Notes: a model not told the origin generated them from the letters alone. A stretch of DNA of 64,000 nucleotides from Salininema proteolyticum (GCF_042685645.1 NZ_JBHUNX010000001.1:1860001-1924000); one strand, 5' to 3'; positions 1 to 11,084 are shown, counted from the first letter of the stretch. Numbers and translations are program-made.

Positions 1-522
1 CTCGGCCATCAGCAGGGTCAGGTCGAACGGCAAGGCCCCCGCCTGCTCTTCGGCGCCTTCGGCCGGAGTGAGCGTCAGTTGGGCGGGCGCCCCTTCGACG
101 TCCGGCCCGGCGAGCGGGTCGGAGCCGAGGAGGATCTCGCCGATGTCGAGATCGACCGGCAGTTGGCCGGTGACGTCGTCGAGCTGGTGGCCCGGCCGTT
201 CGCTGACGGGAAGCTCGCCGGTCGGGTCGTCGACCGACGGGACGGCGTTGAGCTGTCCGGTAAGGTCCTGGAGCGGTGTCTCATTGCCCGCCGCGTCGGT
301 CAGGACCGGATTCCCCAGGACCACGTCGAGCGAGATGACGCTGCACAGGAGTTCCTGTAGGTCGGGCGTCTCTCCTGCGGTCGGGTCCTCGATCGGGAGG
401 TCCCCGACGGGGTCGTCGATGGGCAGCTGCGCGCCGGCCGGCGCGGCGATGAAGGCCGAGCCGAGGGCGGCCGCGGCGATTCCGGTAGCTACTCGGTAGG
501 CTCTCTTGCGGGTTTGACTCAT
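1..522 (-). CDS. Secreted protein of unknown function, 3' end outside the window
   Basis: The frame is open from the ATG at 522 to the window edge (174 codons seen), so the C-terminus is missing. It begins MSQTRKRAYRVATGI, followed by an Ala-rich hydrophobic stretch ending AAPAGAQ. This is a standard Sec signal peptide with predicted cleavage near residue 32. The mature part is acidic and Pro/Asp/Leu-rich and repeats short phrases such as DPVGDLPI, DPTGELPV and DVTGQLPV, resembling small secreted actinobacterial proteins of unknown role. An AAAGGGA ribosome site lies about 10 nt upstream. I do not recognise a family. Upstream it shares an A/T motif with the uvrA-like gene (see 633-643). Confidence 0.75.
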   Translation of the reverse strand, partial: MSQTRKRAYRVATGIAAAALGSAFIAAPAGAQLPIDDPVGDLPIEDPTAGETPDLQELLCSVISLDVVLGNPVLTDAAGNETPLQDLTGQLNAVPSVDDPTGELPVSERPGHQLDDVTGQLPVDLDIGEILLGSDPLAGPDVEGAPAQLTLTPAEGAEEQAGALPFDLTLLMAE

Positions 523-632
523 GGGTCGTTTTCCCTTTCGGATGTGTGTGTCGTCCGGATGGGAGCAATGCTCCCCTCAGGGATCCTATGGGCAAACGAA
601 CGCGTCGTGTCCTTTTTTCTTCGATTGACCAA

Positions 633-643
633 ATATATATCGA
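633..643 (-). promoter_or_regulatory. A/T-rich motif TCGATATATAT upstream of the secreted protein gene
   Basis: On the minus strand this reads TCGATATATAT, about 110 nt before the start at 522. The same 11 bases occur upstream of the uvrA-like gene at 3248-3258. In this GC-rich DNA such an A/T run is unusual. It could be a shared operator or promoter core; no regulator gene lies next to either copy. Confidence 0.4.
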
Positions 644-701
644 TACCGATGTAGTCGCATCGGCTGTGCCCGGCCTACCTTCCCTCCGGCAAGAAGAACG
701 T

Positions 702-716
702 CGGCCCTCCGGGCCG
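702..716 (-). terminator. Hairpin downstream of the uvrA-like gene
   Basis: A 6-bp stem (CGGCCC/GGGCCG) with a 3-nt loop lies about 100 nt past the uvrA-like stop codon. On the minus strand it is followed by a T-enriched tail (ACGTTCTTCTT). It fits a terminator for minus-strand transcription. A near-identical hairpin ends the siderophore operon at 3323-3337. Confidence 0.5.
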
Positions 717-812
717 GCTCCAAAAAGAGCTCCCCCTGTGGGCCGATTTCCGGTTATCGCAGTTCATTGGCGATCGGACCCGTCGCCGTGCCCGGCCCGA
801 TCGGGGCGCGGC

Positions 813-3194
<2,382 letters not shown>

Positions 3195-3247
3195 CGTGTC
3201 TCCTACCGTCGGCCGGGTCGGCACCGGCCATTTGATCAAACTCTAAG

Positions 3248-3258
3248 ATATATATCGA
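3248..3258 (-). promoter_or_regulatory. A/T-rich motif TCGATATATAT upstream of the uvrA-like gene
   Basis: Minus-strand TCGATATATAT lies 54 nt before the GTAGGAGA-led start. It includes the perfect palindrome GATATATATC (3247-3256). It is followed on the minus strand by CTTAGAGT and preceded by a small inverted repeat (GGTAGC-GAA-GCTACC region, 3265-3279). It matches the motif before the secreted protein gene. Operator or promoter function is inferred from position only. Confidence 0.45.
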
Positions 3259-3322
3259 CCTCAAGGTAGCTTCGCTACCTCCGAAGTCCAGCTGATCCTA
3301 ACCCGGCGGTATGACAAAAGGT

Positions 3323-3337
3323 CGGCCCTTCGGGCCG
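3323..3337 (-). terminator. Terminator of the siderophore operon
   Basis: Stem CGGCCC/GGGCCG with a 3-nt loop. On the minus strand it is followed by ACCTTTTGTC. It lies about 210 nt past the decarboxylase stop at 3546. Between it and that stop is a plus-strand frame (about 3339-3516) without a start codon; see findings. Confidence 0.5.
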
Positions 3338-3545
3338 TCACCTACTCGAAGAGGCCGGGCTCTCCAAGGGTGAACCGGGTCTGGGGACGGCGCCCGTTGA
3401 GCGGCGCGTGCCGGTGAAACTGCGGGCGGGGTCAGTCGCCGAAGAGGTCGCCCTGCGCCCCGAGACCGCGGAAGTCTTCGGCGTGAAGGCGCTTCCGGTC
3501 GCCTGGGACGCCTGACCGGCCCTGCGACGGCACCGGACGAGCGGT

Positions 3546-4679
3546 TCACCAAGATACGGTGTAGGTCTCCGGAGGCCTGTTGGACAGGAAACCGGTGTGG
3601 GAGATGTCCAGGCCGTAGGCGCCGGCGTCCCCCATCAGCAGGCGGTCGCCCACACGAAGGGATTCCACCGCCCGCCCGGGGTGCAGGACGTCGCGGGGAG
3701 TGCACAGCTCACCGCACACCCGCACCGTTCCGCTCACTTCGCGCCGCGCCCAGGGCCGGTCCCACCGCTCGACGGGAACCACGGTGAACGGATGGCCGTA
3801 GCCCCAGGCCGCCGGGAGCCGGAAGTGGTGCGTCCCGCCCCGGACGACGGCGAAGTCGACTCCGCCGTTGCGTTTCAGGTCGACGACCTCGGTCAGGTAG
3901 TAGCCGGCCGGCGCCGCGAGGAACCTCCCCGGCTCGCAGGCGAGCTCGACCCCGGCCGGGGGAGCGGGCAGGAGCGCTCCGAGCCGTTCCAGGTCGATCG
4001 TCTCGCCGCGCGGGTCGGCGCCGAGGCCCCCGCCGACGTTGACGTAACCGAGGTCCACGACGTCGCCCGCCAGGTCGGCGCTCACTCTCAGGGCGCGGTC
4101 GACGTGCTCGGCGTACTCCGCGGCGTCCAGGCAGTTGGACATGGCGTGGTGGGCGAAGCCGTCGACCTCCAGGCCGTTGCCGAGCGCCCACCGCAGCGCT
4201 CGGCCGGCCTCTTCGAGGGAGAAGCCGAAGGGAACGGCGCCCTGCATGTGGTGGGTGGCCGTCGCGGAGAGCGCTTCCCCGGCGTTGACGCGCAGGGCCA
4301 GGGGACCGGTCCATCCCGTGTCCGCCAGGGCGCGGAGCTCTTCCCAGCCTTCGGCGTGCAGGCGTATCCCGGGATGGTCGAGGCCCTGGAGCCACCGCAG
4401 GAATCCGGGGCTCTTCACCGGCCCCGCCACCGCGACGCGGCGCGCGCCGACGGCCAGGGCGCGGACCACTTCTTCGCGCGAGGCGCACTCGATGCCGTCG
4501 ACGACGTCCACGGCCGCGTCGCTCAGTGCCTTGTTCGCCTTCTGCGCGTAGAGGATCGTCCAGGACGGCAGGACGCGCCGCAGGGCCGCGGCGCGCTCGC
4601 GCAGCGCGGCCGGCCGCCAGATCCACGCGCTGGCCGGCCCGGGCACACCGGCGGCGAACTCGATCAGTTCGCGGTGCAC
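3546..4679 (-). CDS. Type III PLP decarboxylase, SbnH-like (siderophore biosynthesis)
   Basis: 377 aa, alanine-racemase-fold (fold III) decarboxylase related to ornithine/diaminopimelate decarboxylases. The PLP lysine is in YAQKANK (K47). Other family marks are HHAMSN, the glycine loop NVGGGLG, phosphate-binding EPGR, the active-site cysteine in GELCTPRDVL and DAGAYG near the C-terminus. In staphyloferrin B biosynthesis SbnH decarboxylates a citryl-diaminopropionate intermediate. The two upstream NIS synthetases make this role likely here, although the substrate could be another amino-acid conjugate. The start is a GTG directly abutting the stop of the upstream synthetase, with AGGAGAG just before it. 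It is the last gene of the minus-strand run. Confidence 0.85.
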   Translation of the reverse strand: MHRELIEFAAGVPGPASAWIWRPAALRERAAALRRVLPSWTILYAQKANKALSDAAVDVVDGIECASREEVVRALAVGARRVAVAGPVKSPGFLRWLQGLDHPGIRLHAEGWEELRALADTGWTGPLALRVNAGEALSATATHHMQGAVPFGFSLEEAGRALRWALGNGLEVDGFAHHAMSNCLDAAEYAEHVDRALRVSADLAGDVVDLGYVNVGGGLGADPRGETIDLERLGALLPAPPAGVELACEPGRFLAAPAGYYLTEVVDLKRNGGVDFAVVRGGTHHFRLPAAWGYGHPFTVVPVERWDRPWARREVSGTVRVCGELCTPRDVLHPGRAVESLRVGDRLLMGDAGAYGLDISHTGFLSNRPPETYTVSW

Positions 4680-6077
4680 TCAGGCTCTCCTCATCGGATT
4701 GGGGAAGTCCATATAGACGCTTCCGACGCCCTTGAGCTTGGCGGTCAGGAGCGCCTTTCCCGGCAGGACCGGCCCGAAGAGGAAGTCGCGCGCGGAGGCG
4801 GGCAGGTCGAGTGTGTCGATGAGCGCCCCGACCTCGCCCCACCAGTCGATCGACCAGTGTTCGGCCAGGGCGGAGGCCAGGGGCGCGAGGTGGTTGTGCA
4901 CCAGGCTCGCCGAGATGTGCCCGTAGAGCCCAGCGAGGTCGGCGTCCCAGACGCTCGGCCCGTCCGGCAGCATCGACGGCGGCAGGTCGGGGCGGTGCAG
5001 GCGGATCCCGCCGAAGTCCCTGCTCCACAGCGATGCCGGTGCGGCCCCGTCGAAGGCGACCAGCGAGTTCTGTCCGTGCGCCTCCAGGGCGATGCCGTGG
5101 TGGACGGCCAGGTGGAGGACGGGAGGGACGACGGCCGCGACGTAGCGGCGCCACCAGTCCTCCGCGTCGCCGTGCGCGGCGACCAGGTCGTCGGCCACGG
5201 GGCGTCCGGTCAGGGGCGAGGGGGCGGGGAGCACGTGGGCCGGGAGGATCCTCTCATGGGTAGCGGGCAGTCCGGCGCGCACGATGGCCGTGTGCTCGCC
5301 GTGCTCCGGATGCCATACCGAGGCGCGTTCGCGCAGGACGCGGTGGCCGGGCAGGGCCAGGGCCTCGATGCGCTCGGCGATGAGCGGGGTGAGTCGGGCG
5401 GTGCGGGCCGACACGGTCCTGCGGGTGGAGGTGATGGTGATGCCCAGGGAGCATTTGACGTACTGCCCGAGGTCGGGGACGTAGAGGGTGCGGACCGAGG
5501 CGGTGGGGCGGGCGCGGAGGCGCTGGCCGGTGTCGGTGAAGTGGTCGCGGGCGCCCTGTTCCCACTGCCAGGGGTGGAACACCGCCTGGTCGTCCTCCAG
5601 GAGGCGTTCGGGGTCCCACCGTTTCAGGAGCCGGTCGCGGTCGCGGGCGACGATGAGTCCGACGGCGCGGGGCGCGTCGGCGTCGTAGGCGCGCATGTCC
5701 TCTTCGGTCCAGCCCAGGCGGGTGCGGGCGCTGGGGTGGAGGGGGTGGCCGCCGTAGGGGATCAGTTCGAGGCGGCGGGCCCGTTCGTTCGGGTCGGCGG
5801 TCGCGGCGCACACCAAGTCCACTATGGATTCTGTGCCGGCGCGGCCGGCGAGCGCGCGCCAGAGCGATTCTCTGCGTTGGTAGCGGGTTTGGGCGAGTGC
5901 GTATCCGGTTTCGGCGCTGTGGAGTTCGGCGGTGAGTTGGGGGTGTGGTCCGAGGGTTCGTTCGGCGTGTTGTGGGGCGGTGGTGTGTGTTGTGGGGGGT
6001 GGGGGGTGTGGTCCGGCGAGGTTTTCTCGCTGGAGTGCGTGGTGGAGGTGGGTGGTGGGTTGTGGCATTGGGTTCAT
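4680..6077 (-). CDS. NIS siderophore synthetase, IucA/IucC family (1)
   Basis: 465 aa. NIS synthetases join a carboxylate such as citrate to an amine or alcohol using ATP. Conserved marks are GHPLHP at residues 110-115 followed by ARTRLG, HPWQWE, YVKCSLG, EAHGQNSL, RDFGGIRL and the C-terminal lysine motif GKALLTAKL. It is roughly 100 residues shorter than typical members (about 580 aa), mainly at the N-terminus. ATGA start/stop overlap with the upstream synthetase shows translational coupling. The first 60 or so codons have the extreme base skew of the upstream genes, while the rest is normal GC-rich DNA. Acts in the cytoplasm with its neighbours; the substrate is not identifiable. Confidence 0.88.
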   Translation of the reverse strand: MNPMPQPTTHLHHALQRENLAGPHPPPPTTHTTAPQHAERTLGPHPQLTAELHSAETGYALAQTRYQRRESLWRALAGRAGTESIVDLVCAATADPNERARRLELIPYGGHPLHPSARTRLGWTEEDMRAYDADAPRAVGLIVARDRDRLLKRWDPERLLEDDQAVFHPWQWEQGARDHFTDTGQRLRARPTASVRTLYVPDLGQYVKCSLGITITSTRRTVSARTARLTPLIAERIEALALPGHRVLRERASVWHPEHGEHTAIVRAGLPATHERILPAHVLPAPSPLTGRPVADDLVAAHGDAEDWWRRYVAAVVPPVLHLAVHHGIALEAHGQNSLVAFDGAAPASLWSRDFGGIRLHRPDLPPSMLPDGPSVWDADLAGLYGHISASLVHNHLAPLASALAEHWSIDWWGEVGALIDTLDLPASARDFLFGPVLPGKALLTAKLKGVGSVYMDFPNPMRRA

Positions 6078-7408
6078 TGTGGGGTGAGGGGGTTGGGGCG
6101 GTCAACCCATTGGTTGTGGGTGGGGTGGTCGGAGAGGCGCATGGTGAGGAGTTTTTTGGTGGGCCAGGGTTGGGTGGCGAGTTGGGTGGCGGAGGGTCCG
6201 CCGTGGGTGTGGAGGCGGTGGGCGAGGTGTTGCCACCAGGTGGTGGGGTTGGGGTGTTGGGCGAGGGCGGGGATGAGTTGAGTGAGGGTGGTGGTGAGGG
6301 CGGCGTGGAGGACTTTGGTGGTTTCGGTGGGGTTGTGGGCGGTGAGGCGGGTGGGGGCGTTCCAGTGTGGTGGGAGGCGGATGCCGCCGAGGTCGCGGTA
6401 GATGAGTTGGTTGGGGAGGCCTTGGTGGTCGTGGGTGATGAGGCTGTTTTGGCCGTGGGCTTCGAGGGCGATGCCGGTGTTGTCGTGGAGGGTGAGGGTG
6501 GGGAGGAGCCAGGTGTCGATGAGGTGGTCGAGGTATTGGTGGGGGTCGGGGTGGATTTTGTGGGCGAGGGGTTGTCCGGTGTGGGGGCAGGGTTCGGCGG
6601 CGGCGGCGAGGGGGAGGGTGCGGGGTGGTGGTGTGGGTCGGGCTATGGCGGTGAGGTGGGGGTGTGGGGTGCCTTGGGGGGTGGTGGCGGTGGCCCAGGT
6701 TTCGGTTTGGAGGTGGATGTCGTGTTGGTGGAGGGTTTTTTGGAGTTGGTGTTGGTGGTTGGTGATGGTGAGGGCGGTGTGGGTGATGTGGCGGAGGGCG
6801 GAGGTGAGTTGGAGGTCGATGCTGGTTTTGTAGTGGTGGGTTCCGGTGGTGAGGGTGCGGAGGTTCATGAGTGGTGCGGTGTTGGGGATGGTGGTGGTGG
6901 GGGTGAGTTGGTAGCGGTGGGCTTGCCAGGGGTGGAGGGGGAGGAGTGGTTGTCCGTCGGGGGTGGTGAGGGGCCAGTCGGGGTGGTGTTTCATGTGGGG
7001 GGTTTGGTGGAGGGGGAGGGTGGTGCGGGTGTGGTGTTCGGGGGCGTAGGTGTGGATTTCTTGGGTGGTCCAGGTGCCGCGGAGTCGGGCGAGGGGGTGT
7101 TGGGGGTGTCCGAGGAGGATGGTTTGTTCGAACCAGGTGGTGGGGTCGGGGTGGTTGTTGTGGGCGTGGGTCCAGATGTCGGTGGTGGGGTGTGGTCGGG
7201 GGTTGGTGAGGGCGAGGGTGGTGGCGTGGAGGGCGCGGCGGATTTCGGTGGTGAGGCGGTGGGCGTGGTGGTTGTTGTGGGTGATGGTGTGGGCGAGGGC
7301 TATGGGGTTGGTTTGGGTGGGGTCGTGGGGTAGGTGTTCGGTTTGTGCGGTGGTGAGGAGGCGTTGGTGGAGGAGGTGGGTGGCGGTTTTATATGGGTTG
7401 TGCGGCAT
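6074..7408 (-). CDS. NIS siderophore synthetase, IucA/IucC family (2)
   Basis: 444 aa and short for the family. Motifs visible are GHPQHPLARLRG, LHPWQAHRY, YKTSIDLQLTSALRH, EAHGQNSL, YRDLGGIRLP and KKLLTMRL. The protein is strikingly rich in Thr, His and Asn and poor in Gly and Arg, because the coding strand is nearly devoid of G. The catalytic motifs are nevertheless kept, so it is probably functional. The ATG at 7408 lies 20 nt inside the end of the upstream J-domain gene, so translation appears coupled to a gene of a quite different process. It probably performs one of two condensation steps with the next gene. Confidence 0.85.
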   Translation of the reverse strand: MPHNPYKTATHLLHQRLLTTAQTEHLPHDPTQTNPIALAHTITHNNHHAHRLTTEIRRALHATTLALTNPRPHPTTDIWTHAHNNHPDPTTWFEQTILLGHPQHPLARLRGTWTTQEIHTYAPEHHTRTTLPLHQTPHMKHHPDWPLTTPDGQPLLPLHPWQAHRYQLTPTTTIPNTAPLMNLRTLTTGTHHYKTSIDLQLTSALRHITHTALTITNHQHQLQKTLHQHDIHLQTETWATATTPQGTPHPHLTAIARPTPPPRTLPLAAAAEPCPHTGQPLAHKIHPDPHQYLDHLIDTWLLPTLTLHDNTGIALEAHGQNSLITHDHQGLPNQLIYRDLGGIRLPPHWNAPTRLTAHNPTETTKVLHAALTTTLTQLIPALAQHPNPTTWWQHLAHRLHTHGGPSATQLATQPWPTKKLLTMRLSDHPTHNQWVDRPNPLTPQ

Positions 7409-8582
7409 TGGTGTGGGTGGTGGTGAGTCGGTGGCGGAGGAGGTAGAGGATGCGGGTGTCGAGGTGGTGTTGGTGGGGGGTGAGGAGGTTGCCGAGTTTG
7501 GTGGCGGGGTTGTTGTGGAGGTGGTGGGTGTGGAGTGTGGGTGGTGTGGTGGGGGCGGGGTTTTGGTGGTGGAGGAGGTGGGTGGTGATGGTGAGGGTGG
7601 GGTAGGCGGCTTGGAGTGTTGTGGCGGCGGTGGTGATGGTGTGTGCGGTGTGGTGTGGGGTGGTGTGGTCGGTGGTGGTGATGAGGGCTAGGTGGGTGCC
7701 GGTGAGGAGGGCGTAGGGGGTGGTGTGGTCGGCGGCGGGGAGGTTGAGGAAGAGTTTGGTGGCGGGGAGGTGGGTGAGGATTTCTTTGAAGAGTTGTTCG
7801 GTGTGTGTGGGGAGGGTGGGGCGGGGTCCGGGTGGGGCGAAGGTGTTGTAGTTGCGGGCGGCGTCTTTGGTTTGTTTCCACATGGTGGAGGCGTAGTGGG
7901 TGCGGCGGGCTGTGTGGGGGAGGAGGGTGGCTGTTGCGGTGGCGGTGGCGAGGGTCCAGGTGGCGGGGTGGGTGTGGTCGGTGAGGGTGAGGATGGTTGT
8001 GGTGGTGGTGAGGGGGATGAGGAGGTGGTGTGGTCGGGTTCGGGGTGGTCGGTGGGGGTTGTGTCGGGTGGCGGAGGAGAGGGTGGTGGTGATGGTGAGG
8101 GTGCTGGCGGCTAGGGCGAGGGGGAGTGTGGCGGCGGCGGTGAGGAGTCCGGTGGGTGCGGCGATGGTGAGGAGGGCGGCGATGGAGGTGAGGAAGGTGG
8201 TGGCGGTGAGGGCGAGGGTGGTGGTCCAGAGGAGGGGGTTGGGTGTGGGGTGGGGGTGTGGGTGGGTGGTGTGGTGGTGCCAGGGGATGGTGGCGATGTC
8301 GGTGGTGGTGGAGGGGGTGAGGTTGTAGGTGTTGGTGTCGCGGTGGCGGGGGCGGTAGGTGCGTCTTTTGCGGGGTGGGAGGTGGGCGGCGTCGTATTCG
8401 GCGCGGGAGTGGGGGTCGGAGAGGATGCGGTGTGCTTTGGCGGCTCGGTGGAAGGTGTCGGGGTCGCCGCCGCGGTCGGGGTGGGTGTTCTGGGCGGTTT
8501 TTCTCCAGGCGTTTTTGATGTCGTCGGCGTCGGCGTTGGGGGTGAGGCCGAGGATGCGGTAGTGCTCTGGTGTTCTTCTCAC
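7389..8582 (-). CDS. Membrane J-domain protein
   Basis: 397 aa. The N-terminal J-domain spans about residues 5-68, with HPD at 34-36 in THPDRGGDP, the motif that stimulates Hsp70 ATPase. Two or three hydrophobic segments follow (about residues 117-160 and 188-220), then a soluble C-terminal part of about 170 residues that I cannot assign firmly. Starts at GTG (GTGAGAAGAACACC) with only a weak ribosome site. The base and residue composition is extreme (Thr/His/Pro-rich). It lies downstream of two dynamins and a GrpE-like protein, so a chaperone-assisted membrane-remodelling role is inferred. No Hsp70 gene is present in the window. Confidence 0.8.
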   Translation of the reverse strand: MRRTPEHYRILGLTPNADADDIKNAWRKTAQNTHPDRGGDPDTFHRAAKAHRILSDPHSRAEYDAAHLPPRKRRTYRPRHRDTNTYNLTPSTTTDIATIPWHHHTTHPHPHPTPNPLLWTTTLALTATTFLTSIAALLTIAAPTGLLTAAATLPLALAASTLTITTTLSSATRHNPHRPPRTRPHHLLIPLTTTTTILTLTDHTHPATWTLATATATATLLPHTARRTHYASTMWKQTKDAARNYNTFAPPGPRPTLPTHTEQLFKEILTHLPATKLFLNLPAADHTTPYALLTGTHLALITTTDHTTPHHTAHTITTAATTLQAAYPTLTITTHLLHHQNPAPTTPPTLHTHHLHNNPATKLGNLLTPHQHHLDTRILYLLRHRLTTTHTNAAQPI

Positions 8583-8688
8583 GGTGGTGACCAGCCTTGT
8601 CTGTGTGGTCGGCCTGGGGCGACGGCGACTGGTGGGGGTGAGTGGAGGGTGTTTTGTTGTTCAGGTTATCAGGTGGGTGTGGGTGGTT

Positions 8689-9177
8689 CTAGGGTAGTCG
8701 GTCGAGGGCTTGGATGGCTTCGGGTAGGGCGTTGCCGTCGGTGGTGGGTTGCCAGGGTTGGGTTTCGGTGTGGCCGAGGGTGTCGAGGTCGATCCAGGGT
8801 GAGCCGTCGTGGGTGGGTGGGGTGGGGAAGTCGTTGTGTTCGGGCCAGGGTTGGGTTTCGGTGTGGGGGAGGGGTTCGGTGTAGTAGGGGTTGTCTTCGT
8901 AGGCGGTGGTGGTGTCGTCGTGGAGGAAGTTGGTGTGGGTGTCGTCGTCGTGGTCGGTGGTGAGGTCGTCGGGGAAGAGGGTGTCGGTGGTGTCGAGGTC
9001 GATGTGGTCGAGGTCGGGTGTGGTGTTGTCGGTGTCGTCGTGGTGGGTGGGGAGGGTGTCGTGGGGGTCGGTGTCGTCGGTGGTGTGGTGGGTGTTGAGG
9101 TCGAGGTTGAAGGTGTCGTCGTCGAAGTCGAGGTCGTCGTGGTCGGTGTCGAATTCGTCGGGTTCGAATTCATCCAT
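8689..9177 (-). CDS. Highly acidic Asp/Thr-rich protein of unknown function
   Basis: 162 aa, dominated by Asp, Thr, His and Glu, starting MDEFEPDEFDTDHDDL. No hydrophobic segment and no recognisable fold; probably disordered. The C-terminal half carries the same phrase twice, HTETQPW, about 33 residues apart, and ends in a short helix-like PEAIQALDRLP. ATG 9177 overlaps the end of the dynamin gene by 8 nt, so the two are translationally coupled. It may be an adaptor or client-like partner of the dynamin/chaperone group. Unlike the dynamin gene it has the extreme G/T (plus-strand) composition. Confidence 0.6.
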   Translation of the reverse strand: MDEFEPDEFDTDHDDLDFDDDTFNLDLNTHHTTDDTDPHDTLPTHHDDTDNTTPDLDHIDLDTTDTLFPDDLTTDHDDDTHTNFLHDDTTTAYEDNPYYTEPLPHTETQPWPEHNDFPTPPTHDGSPWIDLDTLGHTETQPWQPTTDGNALPEAIQALDRLP

Positions 9178-11080
9178 GCGAGCTCTCCTTCGGTAGGAGT
9201 CCTCTGGTTTTGGCGAGGACTTCGTCTAGTTGTTTGACTTTCTGGGCCATGGAGTCGCGGCGTTGTTTGAGGGATTCTTGTTTTTTGCGGCGGGCGGCTT
9301 TGTCGGCGGCGACGGCGGATTCGGCGGCTTCGATGCGGGAGTCGTATTCTTTGCCGCGGCGGCGCATGGCGTCGTCGAGGGTGGAGGAGAAGATGTACTG
9401 GACTTCGGTGAAGCGCAGTTGGATCTCTTCGTTGAGGGAGGCGCGGGCGTCGGTGAGGACTTCCCGGACCCAGGTTTTGGCGGCTTGGCGGTTGCCGGCG
9501 ATTTTGCGGCGGGAGAGGAGGAAGGCTCCGGCGGCGAGGCCGAGTCCGATGCCGGTGGCGGAGAGGGCGACGGACATGACGCCGGCTCCGACGCCGAGTC
9601 CGACGGCGGCGGCGCCGGAGGAGAGTCCGGCGATGGCGCCGCGTCCGGCCATCATGGCCATGCCGCCGACGGAGGCGACCATGAGGGCGCCGTCGGGGTT
9701 GGAGTCCTTGGTGGCGCGGCCGAGGGCGGCGGCGCGGAGTCCGGTTTGGATTTGGCTGGTGGCCTGGTGCATTTCGTCGTCGGTGAAGACTTGGCGCAGG
9801 ACGCGGTCGGCGAGGAGCATGAAGCGGTGGTGGAGTTCGGCCGAGAGGCGTGAGGCGAGGGCCTGGAGGGCGACGTCCATGCGTTGGGGGAGGGCTTCGA
9901 GGGCGGCTTTGTCGGCCTTCTCGAGTTCTTTCATGAGTTGTTCTTGGAGGGCGGTGAGGTGTTCGCGCGCTTGGGCGGTCATTTCGACTTTGGCGCGGTT
10001 GGTCTCGACTTGGAGGGCGAGGTTGGCCTGGCGGTTCTCGGTCTGGCGGGTTTCGAGGACGCGTTTCTTCTCGGCTTTGAGTTCTTTGGCCTTGGCGGGG
10101 TCGGGGTCGTAGGCCTTCATGTCCTCGGTGGCCTTGGTGGTGAGGCGGGCGAACTCGGTGCGGGCGGCGCGGACGACGTTGGCCGACAGGAGGGCACCGC
10201 CGGCCTGGCCCATTTTGGCGAGGGCCCTCTGGAGGCGTCCGATGCCCGATTCCTTGGCCAGTGCGGTGCGGATCTCGCCGCTGGAGGCGAGGGCCTTCTC
10301 GGCGAGCATGGAGGAGACGGGGAAGTGGGGGGCGTGGCGGAAGCGGGGGGCGTGGGCCTCGATGAGGGCGCGGTTCTCGGCGAGGATCTCCTTCCAGCCG
10401 GGGTAGGTGTCGGTCTTGGTGAGGACGAAGATGACGAAGTTGACGCGGGTGGAGGCCTTGGCGAGGAAGTCCAGTTCGTTCTTCGTCATGGGGCTGGAGG
10501 CGTCGGTGACCATGAGCAGGCAGGTGGCGCGGCCGACGGCTTCGAGGGCGATCTGGGCGTGGTCGGGTTCGAGTCCGCCGGTGCCGGGGGTGTCGACGAG
10601 GGAGACGTATTTGAGCAGGGCGGCGTCGTGGCCGACGAGCATGCGGCGGGGGAGGTCGTAGTCGGGCGGGTAGGTGCCGAGGTTGGTGGCCCAGTTGCGG
10701 AGGTCGCCGACGCTGAGGACGACGGGGTCGTTCTGGCCGGGTATCCAGGCGCGGACGGAGGACTTCTCGGCGTGGGCAAACTCGAGGTAGGCGTTGGTGG
10801 CGACCCGCACGTCGACAGGGGAGAGACCGGGGGTGCCCAGGAGCGCGTTGACCAGGGAGGACTTGCCGCGTTTGGTTTCGCCGACGACGACGGTGACGGG
10901 CCGTTCGGGCTGCCAGGAGGCGACGGCGGAGACCTCGGCGGCGGCCTGGGCGTCGACCGACCGCAGGGAGGCGGTGGCGGCGCCGGCGGCTTTGGAGCAC
11001 AGGGCCTTGAGCCCGGCGATCGCTTCGGTGTTCTTGCCGGTCTTGGGTTTGTCCGTGGCCTTGTCGGCGGTGTCGGTCAT
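9170..11080 (-). CDS. Dynamin-family GTPase (large)
   Basis: 636 aa. GTPase domain with P-loop GETKRGKSS at about 67-75, DTPGTGG (G3) and TKTD (G4). Long helical stalk with coiled-coil-like stretches rich in Lys/Glu/Arg (about 315-400). A Gly/Ala-rich hydrophobic hairpin (about 475-525) is suitable for membrane insertion, and a second helical region follows. This is the layout of bacterial dynamin-like proteins such as Streptomyces DynA/B or mycobacterial IniA/IniC, which act in pairs on membranes. ATG at 11080, with a 4-nt gap from the GrpE-like gene. Membrane remodelling is inferred from the family. Confidence 0.85.
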   Translation of the reverse strand: MTDTADKATDKPKTGKNTEAIAGLKALCSKAAGAATASLRSVDAQAAAEVSAVASWQPERPVTVVVGETKRGKSSLVNALLGTPGLSPVDVRVATNAYLEFAHAEKSSVRAWIPGQNDPVVLSVGDLRNWATNLGTYPPDYDLPRRMLVGHDAALLKYVSLVDTPGTGGLEPDHAQIALEAVGRATCLLMVTDASSPMTKNELDFLAKASTRVNFVIFVLTKTDTYPGWKEILAENRALIEAHAPRFRHAPHFPVSSMLAEKALASSGEIRTALAKESGIGRLQRALAKMGQAGGALLSANVVRAARTEFARLTTKATEDMKAYDPDPAKAKELKAEKKRVLETRQTENRQANLALQVETNRAKVEMTAQAREHLTALQEQLMKELEKADKAALEALPQRMDVALQALASRLSAELHHRFMLLADRVLRQVFTDDEMHQATSQIQTGLRAAALGRATKDSNPDGALMVASVGGMAMMAGRGAIAGLSSGAAAVGLGVGAGVMSVALSATGIGLGLAAGAFLLSRRKIAGNRQAAKTWVREVLTDARASLNEEIQLRFTEVQYIFSSTLDDAMRRRGKEYDSRIEAAESAVAADKAARRKKQESLKQRRDSMAQKVKQLDEVLAKTRGLLPKESSHG

Positions 11081-11084
11081 GGGT

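Noticed and set aside
3597..7333. Long Gly/Val-rich plus-strand frames
   Set aside because: Opposite the siderophore genes. The skewed composition removes stop codons; there is no ribosome site and no family likeness.
8661..11000. 779-codon minus-strand frame rich in Arg/Pro/Thr
   Set aside because: Out-of-frame shadow of the dynamin and acidic protein genes.
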